Source of the DNA: Ardenticatenia bacterium
GTDB taxonomy: Bacteria; Chloroflexota; Anaerolineae; Aggregatilineales; JALXEW01
DNA: 33,516 bases
Reading direction: 5' to 3'
Assembly: GCA_027069285.1 (NCBI GenBank)
Contig: JALXEW010000288.1
Coordinates: 2,558-36,073, forward strand
The position numbers and the translations under genes were made by a program. This document shows positions 7,916-16,862 of this stretch, in pieces. Position 1 is the stretch's first letter, and every line of letters starts with the position of its first letter. Below the pieces are notes generated by a model that had not been told where the DNA came from, made no database searches, and saw nothing but the letters and a program-made list of their open reading frames with translations.

Positions 7916-8980
7916 TCACTCCCATATGCCGGCGATCTGGAAGCCACAGTTGGGACATTTGCCGCCGGTGCCCCTCAGTCGGTTGCTCAAAACGTAAAAG
8001 CCCCGGCGCCGGATCAGGGTCTCGCCGCAGTTGGGGCATCTGGTGTTTTCCCACTCGCCGACCACGCCGGGCAGGTTCCCCGCGTAGACGTAGCGCAACC
8101 CGGCTTCCAATCCGATTTCAGCCGCCCGCACCAGAGTCCGAACCGAGGTCGGCGGTGAATCGGTCATCTTGTAGTCCGGATGGAACGCGGAGACATGCCA
8201 TGGTATGTCCGGCGAGACGCTTACTATAAACCGCGCCAAATCCCATAGCTCATCGGTGCTATCGTTAAAGCCCGGAACTACCAGTGTCACCACTTCCACC
8301 CACATCCCGGCCCCGTATGCCGCCTCGACGGTATCCAGGACTTTTTGCAAAACCGCGCCAAGACGCCGATACTGCTTATCCTGCATGGTCTTGAGGTCTA
8401 TCTTGAAGCCGTCCAGGTACGGCTTGAGGTACTCCACTACCTCTGGCGAGGCATATCCGTTGGATACGTATAACGTGCGGATGCCCAGTGGCCTGGCGAG
8501 TTTGAATATGGCAACAGCCCATTCCGTGGTGATCAGCGGCTCGTTATATGTGCTGGCAATGCACTCGGCGTTGTAGCGTTTGGCTATCTCGATCATCTCG
8601 TCGGGTGAGATACGGGTGGGGTTCACGCCGGCGATAGGGTCGCGCAGCGCCTGGGATGAGACCCAGTTCTGGCAATAGTCGCAATGCATGTTGCAGCCCA
8701 TCATGCCAAAGCTCAAGGCTTTCGAGCCGGGCAGTACGTGGTAGAAGGGCTTCTTCTCGGTAGGATCGACCTGCAGCCCTGCCACGTAGCCAAACGGAAC
8801 CCGTAACTCACCATCTCGGTTGAAGCGCACCTGACATATCCCGCGCCGACCTTTCCGTATCAGGCATCTGTGGCCACAGGCCAGACATCTCACCGTTCCC
8901 TTCTCGGCGTCTACCGTCTCGACTAATTCGGCAGGCGCGGTCATCGAATCCAGCAGCTCGCCAAGTGTTCCGGCTCGCAT
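7916..8980 (-). CDS. amrS: radical SAM enzyme of the AmmeMemoRadiSam (AmrS) family
   Basis: VRCLACGHRCLIRKGRRGICQVR and FGMMGCNMHCDYCQNW (CX3CX2C radical SAM motif), C-terminal CPNCGETLIRR...GGKCPNCGF zinc ribbon. Strong SD GGAGGTGA. Confidence 0.88.
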   Translation of the reverse strand: MRAGTLGELLDSMTAPAELVETVDAEKGTVRCLACGHRCLIRKGRRGICQVRFNRDGELRVPFGYVAGLQVDPTEKKPFYHVLPGSKALSFGMMGCNMHCDYCQNWVSSQALRDPIAGVNPTRISPDEMIEIAKRYNAECIASTYNEPLITTEWAVAIFKLARPLGIRTLYVSNGYASPEVVEYLKPYLDGFKIDLKTMQDKQYRRLGAVLQKVLDTVEAAYGAGMWVEVVTLVVPGFNDSTDELWDLARFIVSVSPDIPWHVSAFHPDYKMTDSPPTSVRTLVRAAEIGLEAGLRYVYAGNLPGVVGEWENTRCPNCGETLIRRRGFYVLSNRLRGTGGKCPNCGFQIAGIWE

Positions 8981-9077
8981 TGCTCACCTCCAATTCGATC
9001 TGGCACCGGTTTTAGTGTACCATTTGTTGACTTATACGGATACACATAGTGAATGGGACGACTTCGAGGGAGATACC

Positions 9078-12000
9078 ATGCATTTCATCTTGGAAAGGAT
9101 CGCACATCTCCTGGAGACTTTGGAGCCGCGACTGTTCCGTGGACGCAGGCCGGTCGGCGGCTGGAGGATACACAAGGTCACTTCGCCGTGGGACCCATGC
9201 CCGCCGGATGACGCTGCCGGATGGCAAGAGATCGCGCCCGGCGAGAGGTGGGGCGGAGGCAAAAGTTGGTACTGGTGGCGGGCCGATCTCTCGGTCAAAG
9301 GCGATGAGGAAGGGGATGAGCCATGTCTGCTGATACGACTCAGCGAGTATACCGGCGCCCCGTTTGGCATTTCGCCTGAGCTTGGGGGCGTCGAGGGCCT
9401 GGTGTTCCTGAACGGCCAACCGGTGCAGGCGGTTGACAGGCGACATGGCGTCATCTGGCTCGGCTCCGCAGGCGAGTATCGGATCGCCATCCGGGCGTTC
9501 GGCGGCATGAACCCGACACCAAGCACTTTCGTGTATGCCGACCTGGGGTTCTGGGATCACGATCTGATGGCGCTGTGGTGGGATATTTTCGTGGCGCTCG
9601 AATCGGCTAAGACGCTGCCAGATAATTCGCCGGAGCGGGCTGCCCTGCTCCGCATATTGGACTCGGCGATGGATCGGGTGGCGTGGAGCGAGCCGTGGGG
9701 GACGGAGTTCGATAAATCGGTGCGCGAGGCAGGCGAGTTCCTGCGCCGCGAGCTTTATGAGGCCGGCGTCCCGGTCTCGAACCCGATCCCACGCCCGGTG
9801 GTGCACGCCCTGGGCCACGCACATATCGATGTGATCTGGTTGTGGCCACTTGAGGTCACGCACGCGAAGGTGGCCGATACCTTTTCCAATGCCCTCCGCC
9901 TGATGGAACGTTATCCCGAGTTCAGGTTCACCCAAAGCCAGCCCCAGCTTTATAAGTTCCTGCAACGCGATCATCCGGAGATATTCGAGCAGGTCAGGGC
10001 AAGGATCGCCGAGGGGCGATGGAATGCCACCGGCGCCACCTGGGTCGAGACAGATACCAATATGCCATCCGGGGAGTCGCTGGTCAGGCAGTTCCTGTAC
10101 GGTATGCGATACTTCCAGCAGGAGCTGGGCGTAAGGCCGGAGGTTTTGTGGTTGCCGGATGTCTTCGGGTATAGCGCCGCGCTCCCGCAGATCATGCGGC
10201 AAAGCGGAATCAGATATTTCTTCACGTCCAAGTTGAGCTGGAACGCCTATAACCGCTTCCCATACGATACTTTCTGGTGGGAGGGAATAGACGGTAGTAA
10301 GGTGCTGACCCACTTTGCCACCACCCCGCCCCAGGAACGTGAGGTCAAGCGCGGCTGGTTCACCACGTATAACGGGTTGCTGACCCCGCAGGAGGTGTAC
10401 CGCACCTGGACTTTTTACCAGCAAAAAGGCCTCAATTACCATCTGATGACCGCATACGGTTGGGGTGATGGCGGCGGCGGCCCCACATACGAGATGGTCG
10501 AGACCGGCAGGAGATTGTCCGCCGGCGTGCCGGGGATGCCTCTGGTGCGGTTCGGGACGGCGGAAGGTTTCTTCCACGCCCTGGAGGCAGGTGTGCCACC
10601 GGATTTGCCCAAATGGGTCGGCGAGCTTTACCTAGAGTACCACAGGGGCACGCTGACTTCACAGGCCCGCATCAAACGAGCCAACCGTAAGAGTGAGATC
10701 GCGCTACACCAGGCCGAGACCCTCGCCTCAATTGCCGCCTGGTTCGGCGCCGGGTATCCACGTCAGGAGCTGCGCGAGGCATGGGAGAAGGTGCTGCTGA
10801 ATCAGTTCCACGATGTGCTGCCGGGGTCATCCATAGGCGAGGTGTACGAGGGAGCACTGCGCGATCATGATGATGTGCTTTCCATCGCCGGCCAGGTGAC
10901 CGATCGGGCGGTCGCGGCCCTCGAACGCCTGATCCCGGTCGGGGATGACGGCGTTTCCTGGGCCGTCTTTAACACGCTCGGATGGGAGCGACGTGGCGTG
11001 ATCGAGCTGACGGCCCCAGGCGACTGGGAATACGTGGAAGCAATCGGACCCGATGGGTCTTTGCGAACTCAGCGCCTGGAAAACGATCGCTTGCTGGTCG
11101 AATGCCCACGGTTGCCCTCTTACGGTTACGCCACCCTGACCGTTAAGCCCGGCGGCTCGCCGGTAACCGGTGATGAGGAGTTGCAGGTGACCGGGCACCT
11201 GCTCGAAAACGGCCTGCTGCGCGCCGAATTCGACGATAAGGGCCATCTGGTGAGGTTATTCGATAAGCTCAACGGGCGTGAGGTGCTGGCGGAAGGCGCT
11301 TCCGGCAATCTGTTGCAGCTTTTCCACGATAGGCCGTGCAGGTGGGATGCCTGGGATATAGAGAGTTACGATCTGCGCCATCCGTTCTCCGTCCTGGAAG
11401 CCGATTCTATCCGGGTGGTCGAACGGGGGCCGCTAAGGGGAACGCTGGAGATGCGCTTTTCGACACGCAATTCCACGCTGGTGCAGCGCGTGAGCCTGGA
11501 AGCCGGATCACCGCTACTGCGATTCGATACCGTGGCCGATTGGCACGAACGTCACGTGATGCTCAAGGTGGCCTTTCCGGTCGCCGTGCGCTCGCCACAC
11601 GCCACGTTCGAGGTGCAGTTCGGCGCTATAGAAAGGCCGACACATACCAATACTTCGTGGGATTTTGCCAAGTTCGAGGTGGCCGCGCAAAGGTGGGCCG
11701 ATATTTCGGAAGCCGGATACGGGGTCGCGTTGCTCAACGATTGCAAATACGGCCATGATGTGCGCGGTAATGTGCTGCGGCTGAGCCTGCTCCGCAGCCC
11801 CACCAGGCCAGACCCGGAGGCCGACCAGGGCGAACACCGCTTCTCATATGCCCTATACCCACACGCCGGGGATTGGCGTAACGGGGTCGTGCGAATAGCA
11901 TATGAGTTCAATGTCCCGCCGATGGCATATAGGCTCTCCGGCGGCGGAACGGGCGAGTTGGGCGAGAGGTTCGGCCTGGCGGAATGCGACGCGGAAAATG

Positions 12001-12233
12001 TGGTGATAGATACGCTCAAGATGGCCGAAGACGAGGATGCGCTGATAATACGAGTTTACGAGGCGCACGGCGGGCGGGGTCGCGCGACTTTGCGGCTGGC
12101 CGGCCAGATCGCGGATGCGGTGGAGGTAAATCTGCTGGAAGAGGAAATCGGGCCGGCGGAGTTCGAGGGGCGGGAGTTGCGGTTCGAGGTGGCACCTTAC
12201 CAGATCCGCACGTTCAAGGTAAAACCGCTCTGA
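9078..12233 (+). CDS. glycoside hydrolase family 38 alpha-mannosidase
   Basis: GH38 motifs ALGHAHIDVIWLWPLEVTHAKVADTFSNALRLMERYPEFRFTQSQPQLYKFL and LWLPDVFGYSAALPQIMRQSGI. Start placed at 9078 (SD GAGGGAGA) rather than at the ORF-track start 9015. Confidence 0.93.
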   Translation: MHFILERIAHLLETLEPRLFRGRRPVGGWRIHKVTSPWDPCPPDDAAGWQEIAPGERWGGGKSWYWWRADLSVKGDEEGDEPCLLIRLSEYTGAPFGISPELGGVEGLVFLNGQPVQAVDRRHGVIWLGSAGEYRIAIRAFGGMNPTPSTFVYADLGFWDHDLMALWWDIFVALESAKTLPDNSPERAALLRILDSAMDRVAWSEPWGTEFDKSVREAGEFLRRELYEAGVPVSNPIPRPVVHALGHAHIDVIWLWPLEVTHAKVADTFSNALRLMERYPEFRFTQSQPQLYKFLQRDHPEIFEQVRARIAEGRWNATGATWVETDTNMPSGESLVRQFLYGMRYFQQELGVRPEVLWLPDVFGYSAALPQIMRQSGIRYFFTSKLSWNAYNRFPYDTFWWEGIDGSKVLTHFATTPPQEREVKRGWFTTYNGLLTPQEVYRTWTFYQQKGLNYHLMTAYGWGDGGGGPTYEMVETGRRLSAGVPGMPLVRFGTAEGFFHALEAGVPPDLPKWVGELYLEYHRGTLTSQARIKRANRKSEIALHQAETLASIAAWFGAGYPRQELREAWEKVLLNQFHDVLPGSSIGEVYEGALRDHDDVLSIAGQVTDRAVAALERLIPVGDDGVSWAVFNTLGWERRGVIELTAPGDWEYVEAIGPDGSLRTQRLENDRLLVECPRLPSYGYATLTVKPGGSPVTGDEELQVTGHLLENGLLRAEFDDKGHLVRLFDKLNGREVLAEGASGNLLQLFHDRPCRWDAWDIESYDLRHPFSVLEADSIRVVERGPLRGTLEMRFSTRNSTLVQRVSLEAGSPLLRFDTVADWHERHVMLKVAFPVAVRSPHATFEVQFGAIERPTHTNTSWDFAKFEVAAQRWADISEAGYGVALLNDCKYGHDVRGNVLRLSLLRSPTRPDPEADQGEHRFSYALYPHAGDWRNGVVRIAYEFNVPPMAYRLSGGGTGELGERFGLAECDAENVVIDTLKMAEDEDALIIRVYEAHGGRGRATLRLAGQIADAVEVNLLEEEIGPAEFEGRELRFEVAPYQIRTFKVKPL

Positions 12234-12849
12234 GACGTTGCTCAAGTTCGCTGAGCATCATGGCGGTGGCACCCCAAACTTCGGCGCCGTTTATCGAATA
12301 CCAGGGTACCCGCTCGAATATGCTGCTGTACGGCTCCAGGCCCTCGTGCTTGATGCTGTCATCCAGCAGGATTTCGAGCGGGGACTCTATCACATCGGCC
12401 ACTTCGACCGGCGAGGGATGCCATGCCGGGCGCCGCCGGAAGTACCCAACCACCGGGCATACTTCGAAATCGCTTGGAAGGATGTAAAGCGGAGTCAGGA
12501 AACCTAATATCCGGACATCCGCCGGGTTTATGCCCAGTTCCTCCTCACACTCCCTGATCGCCGCTCTTGTGTGATCCTCGCCCGGCTCTAGCTCGCCACC
12601 GGGGAATCCGATCTGTCCCCCATGTGGGTCTCCCAGGTCTGCCCGGCGGATCAATGCCATGCCGATCCCGGACTCTATTGGGAAAAGTGGAATTAATACC
12701 GCTGCCTGTCTGGCACGGCCCGGCCAATTTCGCGGCCTGAGACGGGCACGCGGGCATGTTGCCATCAGCCACTGGGCCGCCATTCCGTCGAATCCGGGCA
12801 TCGCCAGGGCACGTTCGATCGTCCTCAGGTCGATTCCCCAATCACCCAC
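12214..12849 (-). CDS. NUDIX hydrolase, CoA-pyrophosphatase-like
   Basis: NUDIX box GGELEPGEDHTRAAIRECEEELGI preceded by QIGFPGG. 3' end overlaps the GH38 3' end by 20 nt. Confidence 0.9.
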   Translation of the reverse strand: MGDWGIDLRTIERALAMPGFDGMAAQWLMATCPRARLRPRNWPGRARQAAVLIPLFPIESGIGMALIRRADLGDPHGGQIGFPGGELEPGEDHTRAAIRECEEELGINPADVRILGFLTPLYILPSDFEVCPVVGYFRRRPAWHPSPVEVADVIESPLEILLDDSIKHEGLEPYSSIFERVPWYSINGAEVWGATAMMLSELEQRLRAVLP

Positions 12850-13082
12850 TTTATCCCCCGCAGGCGCCAGGTGACCGCTAAAGACGCAGTAGTCCGCCGT
12901 TTATTGTAATGCGGCGTCCCCCGCCAGGCTATTATCTCAGTCGCCCCAGGCACGGGGATGGGAATCCGATAAAGCGGGCACATGACATGTGGCCGACCGG
13001 GGCCGGGATGCCGGCGGAATCGCCGAGAAGGCCCTCCGGGTATGCGATGATGCGAATCGGCGCATCGGATGTGCGACCGGGG

Positions 13083-13844
13083 TCACTCACTCCTGGTGCC
13101 GGGCATGAAGTAGCGGATTTGTTTGTGCGGTCTGACTTGCTCGCCCACGGCATCCTTCATTATGTTGCCGGAGATGTGCATCAGTGTGTCGTCGTAATCG
13201 CTATCTATGCCCATGCTGGCCAGGCACGGGTAGTGGTGATGCAGCAGGCCGGCCTTCTGCTCGGCGTCATCGGCTGAGATGCCGATCAGCCCCTCGGCCA
13301 CATGTCGCGCACATCCGCAAAAGGCATCCCTGACCACTTTGACCGAGGTTATGATGCGCTTCTGCGGGTCTACTTCGATTTCGAACTGCGGCCTGCCGAA
13401 GTGCCGCGCAAATTCGGCGATAAGCGGGTCTTCGTACTCGATCCGCTTGCGACGCCCGATCTCGTAGTAGGTGGGCGTCAGGGTGCAGAGCGGCTTCGGT
13501 GTAACGCAAACCACGCCCATATCTGCCAGCCATCCGCGCAGCTGACGGGCCAATCCGCGCGGGAGCCAGGCCTCGCTATCAACCGGGGCTATGACCGCTT
13601 TGGCGCCGATCTTCTCCACCACTTCCGGCACCAGTTCGGCGATGCCGGGCAATTCGCCAAATGATAGCACCAGGTCGGCATGGGGCAGATCGTCAGGCAC
13701 GAAGTCCTCCGGGTAGTCCATCACGATCGGGAGCGATGGCGGGGCCTGCCACACTTCGATTGACCATTCCGATGGGCCGTTAGCCCTTATGTTATCCACA
13801 TGCCTCTGACCGTATTTGCCCGAGATTATAGCCAGAATCCTCAT
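13083..13844 (-). CDS. DUF166-family-like protein
   Basis: Overall sequence resembles DUF166 proteins (MRILAIISGKYGQRHVDNI, RDAFCGCARHVAEGL, LLHHHYPCLASM). SD AAGGAG. Confidence 0.6.
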   Translation of the reverse strand: MRILAIISGKYGQRHVDNIRANGPSEWSIEVWQAPPSLPIVMDYPEDFVPDDLPHADLVLSFGELPGIAELVPEVVEKIGAKAVIAPVDSEAWLPRGLARQLRGWLADMGVVCVTPKPLCTLTPTYYEIGRRKRIEYEDPLIAEFARHFGRPQFEIEVDPQKRIITSVKVVRDAFCGCARHVAEGLIGISADDAEQKAGLLHHHYPCLASMGIDSDYDDTLMHISGNIMKDAVGEQVRPHKQIRYFMPGTRSE

Positions 13845-13852
13845 GACAACTC

Positions 13853-13868
13853 CTTATCTCCAGATAAG
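13853..13868. promoter_or_regulatory. perfect palindrome CTTATCT-CC-AGATAAG overlapping the DUF166 leader/RBS
   Basis: 7-bp perfect arms, 2-nt centre, adjacent to the start at 13844. Confidence 0.4.
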
Positions 13869-13980
13869 TGCTTTATAGAGTATAGCAATAAAACCGGGAT
13901 ACGGCATGGAATTCAGAATGTGAGGGGAACTCCAATGACATTAAACAAATAAAGGATGTCAACGCCAGGGGTATCCGGAT

Positions 13981-14016
13981 AAAAAGAAACTGCTGCGCCC
14001 AGCAGCCGCAGCAGTT
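13981..14016 (-). terminator. Rho-independent terminator (minus strand)
   Basis: Perfect 10-bp stem AACTGCTGCG (13988-13997) / CGCAGCAGTT (14007-14016), followed on the minus strand by TTCTTTTT. Confidence 0.75.
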
Positions 14017-14510
14017 CTCATATAGACGACGGGCATCACAGCGCCATATGACATATTGATGGTTTATGATACGTCGAACTCGCAAGAGAAAGTGAGATTG
14101 AGACCATGATCAAACTTGACTGACCCAAACTGCATGATCCTCACAAGGTCAAGAACGCGGGAGCGCGAGGCAAAAGGGCTTGTGCGAGGGCATAATGGTT
14201 GCTAAACTGAGCGTAGAACGAACGCAGGTCGAGCATTTCCCCACCACGCGCTAAGGGCATCGGGCGGTGACTTTTTATAGACAAAGCAGAGTAGTAAAGC
14301 GAGTAGAGATATTGGCAGCACAAGCGCGTAGAGCCGACCGCCCTATCGTGGCAGTTAGCGAGGCGGAGTCTGCCTGCCACCGTGATCATCGGCGAAGCAG
14401 GTTTACCTGGGCCGTGCGGCGGCTCACCTCGGAGCCATCAGGCGCAAACAATTGAGCAAGAATGGTGGAAGAAGATTGTTTCAGGGCATATCCCGAGAAG
14501 TTGAGAGACA

Positions 14511-14654
14511 TCATCCGGCCCGAATGATGCGGGCGTTGTCAAAGCCTTTGGTGTGGAGGTAGGCGAAGGCCACGTTGGCCCGGTCGCCACCGGAGCAGAA
14601 GGTGGCGACCAGTTTGTCATGCGGGATCTCGTCCAGCCGGTCGGTTTGAGACAT
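14511..14654 (-). CDS. 47-aa rhodanese-like fragment (MSQTDRLDEIPHDKLVATFCSGGDRANVAFAYLHTKGFDNARIIRAG)
   Basis: Resembles the C-terminal half of a rhodanese domain with the active-site Cys loop FCSGGDRANVA. SD AAGGAG. Lies downstream of ACR3 and may be a remnant. Confidence 0.5.
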   Translation of the reverse strand: MSQTDRLDEIPHDKLVATFCSGGDRANVAFAYLHTKGFDNARIIRAG

Positions 14655-14683
14655 CTTGCACTTCTCCTTGGGGTTTTCGTTTG

Positions 14684-15799
<1,116 letters not shown>

Positions 15800-15858
15800 C
15801 GCTTCGGTTCTCCTTTCGTATCGAAGTTATTGGTTGTAGGGCAAGAGAGGGGATAAGG

Positions 15859-16146
15859 TCACACTACCGCCAGCACCAGCCCGAAGACATACCCGGCCAG
15901 CGTGCTGAACACCGTCACCAGCCCCACGTAGCCCCGGTCCGCTTCGGCCCCAGGATCTTGCTCGTCCACTCCATACAGGCCCGTCTCCCGGTTCATCCAA
16001 TACACCAGCCCGCAGCCGAGGCAGGTGACCTTACGCAAGCTGCTCTTCCTGGGCCGGGGGCGGAGTTCCGGTGGTAGCGAGAGGAAGGGATCGGTCACAC
16101 ACGCGCATTGGACAGGTCGGTCGTCTCTCTCCCCGGACTTCGCCAT
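15859..16146 (-). CDS. small Cys-rich protein with C-terminal TM helix, ars-operon associated
   Basis: 95 aa, CAC...CLGCGLVYW plus terminal hydrophobic helix. ATG directly abuts the arsR TAG stop. Confidence 0.7.
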   Translation of the reverse strand: MAKSGERDDRPVQCACVTDPFLSLPPELRPRPRKSSLRKVTCLGCGLVYWMNRETGLYGVDEQDPGAEADRGYVGLVTVFSTLAGYVFGLVLAVV

Positions 16147-16524
16147 CTAGCGCACCTCCGTCGCGACGGATCCGCTGGGCAGGGACAGGCTCTCCGCTTC
16201 GCCGTGGCACCGGGGGCAGGCGCAGAGGGGCAAAGGGATCGGTTCTCCAGCCGGACCCAGCGTTTCCAGCAGCAATTTCTCCACCTGTTCGTCGATCAGC
16301 CGGTAGTAGACGTACAGACCCTGCCTGTGGCCCTCGATCACCCCCGCCTCCCGCAGCACCCGTAACTGCTGGGAGATGTATGGCTGAGGTCGCTTCAGTA
16401 CCGCTTGAAGGTGGCAGACGCATACCTCCCCCCGCCGCAGTTCGTCCACGATGCGCAGTCTGACGGGGTGAGAGAGCAGGCCGAACAGCCGGACAGCCTG
16501 GCGGTATCTGTCCTTATCCATCAC
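16147..16524 (-). CDS. arsR: ArsR-family metalloregulator
   Basis: wHTH with RRGEVCVCHLQAVLKRPQPYISQQLRVLREAGVI (CVC metal-site motif). C-terminal CACPRC. SD AGAGGAAGAGG. Confidence 0.93.
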   Translation of the reverse strand: MMDKDRYRQAVRLFGLLSHPVRLRIVDELRRGEVCVCHLQAVLKRPQPYISQQLRVLREAGVIEGHRQGLYVYYRLIDEQVEKLLLETLGPAGEPIPLPLCACPRCHGEAESLSLPSGSVATEVR

Positions 16525-16536
16525 CTCTTCCTCTCG

Positions 16537-16584
16537 CTATATGCATTCAATTGCATATAGTACCCTAAAAAAGCCTTCTGTCAA
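16537..16584 (-). promoter_or_regulatory. ars promoter/operator
   Basis: Perfect inverted repeat CTATATGCA-TTCAAT-TGCATATAG (16537-16560). Minus-strand -35 TTGACA (16579-16584), 16-nt spacer, -10 TACTAT (16557-16562) overlapping the repeat. Confidence 0.7.
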
Positions 16585-16631
16585 AAAAGAAGAGCCATCC
16601 CCCGGCGTTGGCGGCGCTCCGGGATGGCTCT
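16582..16631 (-). terminator. Rho-independent terminator of the tRNA-Asp unit
   Basis: 11-bp stem AGAGCCATCCC (16591-16601) / GGGATGGCTCT (16621-16631), followed on the minus strand by TCTTTTTTG. Confidence 0.75.
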
Positions 16632-16689
16632 CCCACCTGCCTCCACCCTCAAGGCCTTGGGCCTTGTGTTAGGGAGGAGTTACCACGAA

Positions 16690-16762
16690 CGGGGACGACG
16701 GGATTCGAACCCGCGATCTCCGGCTTGACAGGCCGGCATGTTAACCGCTACACTACGCCCCC
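16690..16762 (-). tRNA. tRNA-Asp (anticodon GTC)
   Basis: Cloverleaf GGGGGCG TA GTGTAGCGGTTAACATG CCGGC CTGTCAA GCCGG AGATC GCGGG TTCGAAT CCCGT CGTCCCC G. Anticodon loop CTGTCAA. Confidence 0.97.
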
Positions 16763-16787
16763 TATTGCCACCTCGGTGGCGCCGATA

Positions 16788-16816
16788 TATATACCATAAT
16801 CGGCTGATTTGGTCAA
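16788..16816 (-). promoter_or_regulatory. tRNA-Asp promoter
   Basis: Minus strand TTGACC (16811-16816), 17-nt spacer, TATATA (16788-16793), upstream of the tRNA 5' end. Confidence 0.6.
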
Positions 16817-16862
16817 AAAATCGCCATATTGCCCTCACGCACATTTGGACTAAAATACCCCC

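Noticed and set aside
9012-10577. 521-aa antisense ORF opposite GH38
   Set aside because: Shadow ORF from GC-biased codon usage. Low-complexity composition without domain motifs, while the sense strand is a clear GH38.
12940-13060. Possible cobalamin-riboswitch-like stretch (GGGAATCC...GCGGGCAC...GCCGGGATGCCGGC)
   Set aside because: Core conserved elements are not all present, and the orientation would place it antisense to the DUF166 gene with no target gene.
14025-14033. 9-nt match (GACGACGGG) to the 3' part of tRNA-Asp (16694-16702), considered as an att-site remnant
   Set aside because: Too short, does not extend into the T-loop, does not reach the tRNA 3' end as expected, and no integrase is present.
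14141-14389. 82-aa ORF considered as a transposase remnant
   Set aside because: No DDE/HTH motif, terminal inverted repeat or target duplication could be identified.
14650-14662. 13-nt identity GACATCTTGCACT shared by the start regions of the rhodanese fragment and the FHA gene (31989-32001)
   Set aside because: Several 13-nt matches are expected by chance in a 33-kb window. Both encode a common ATG-TCN-CAA start context.
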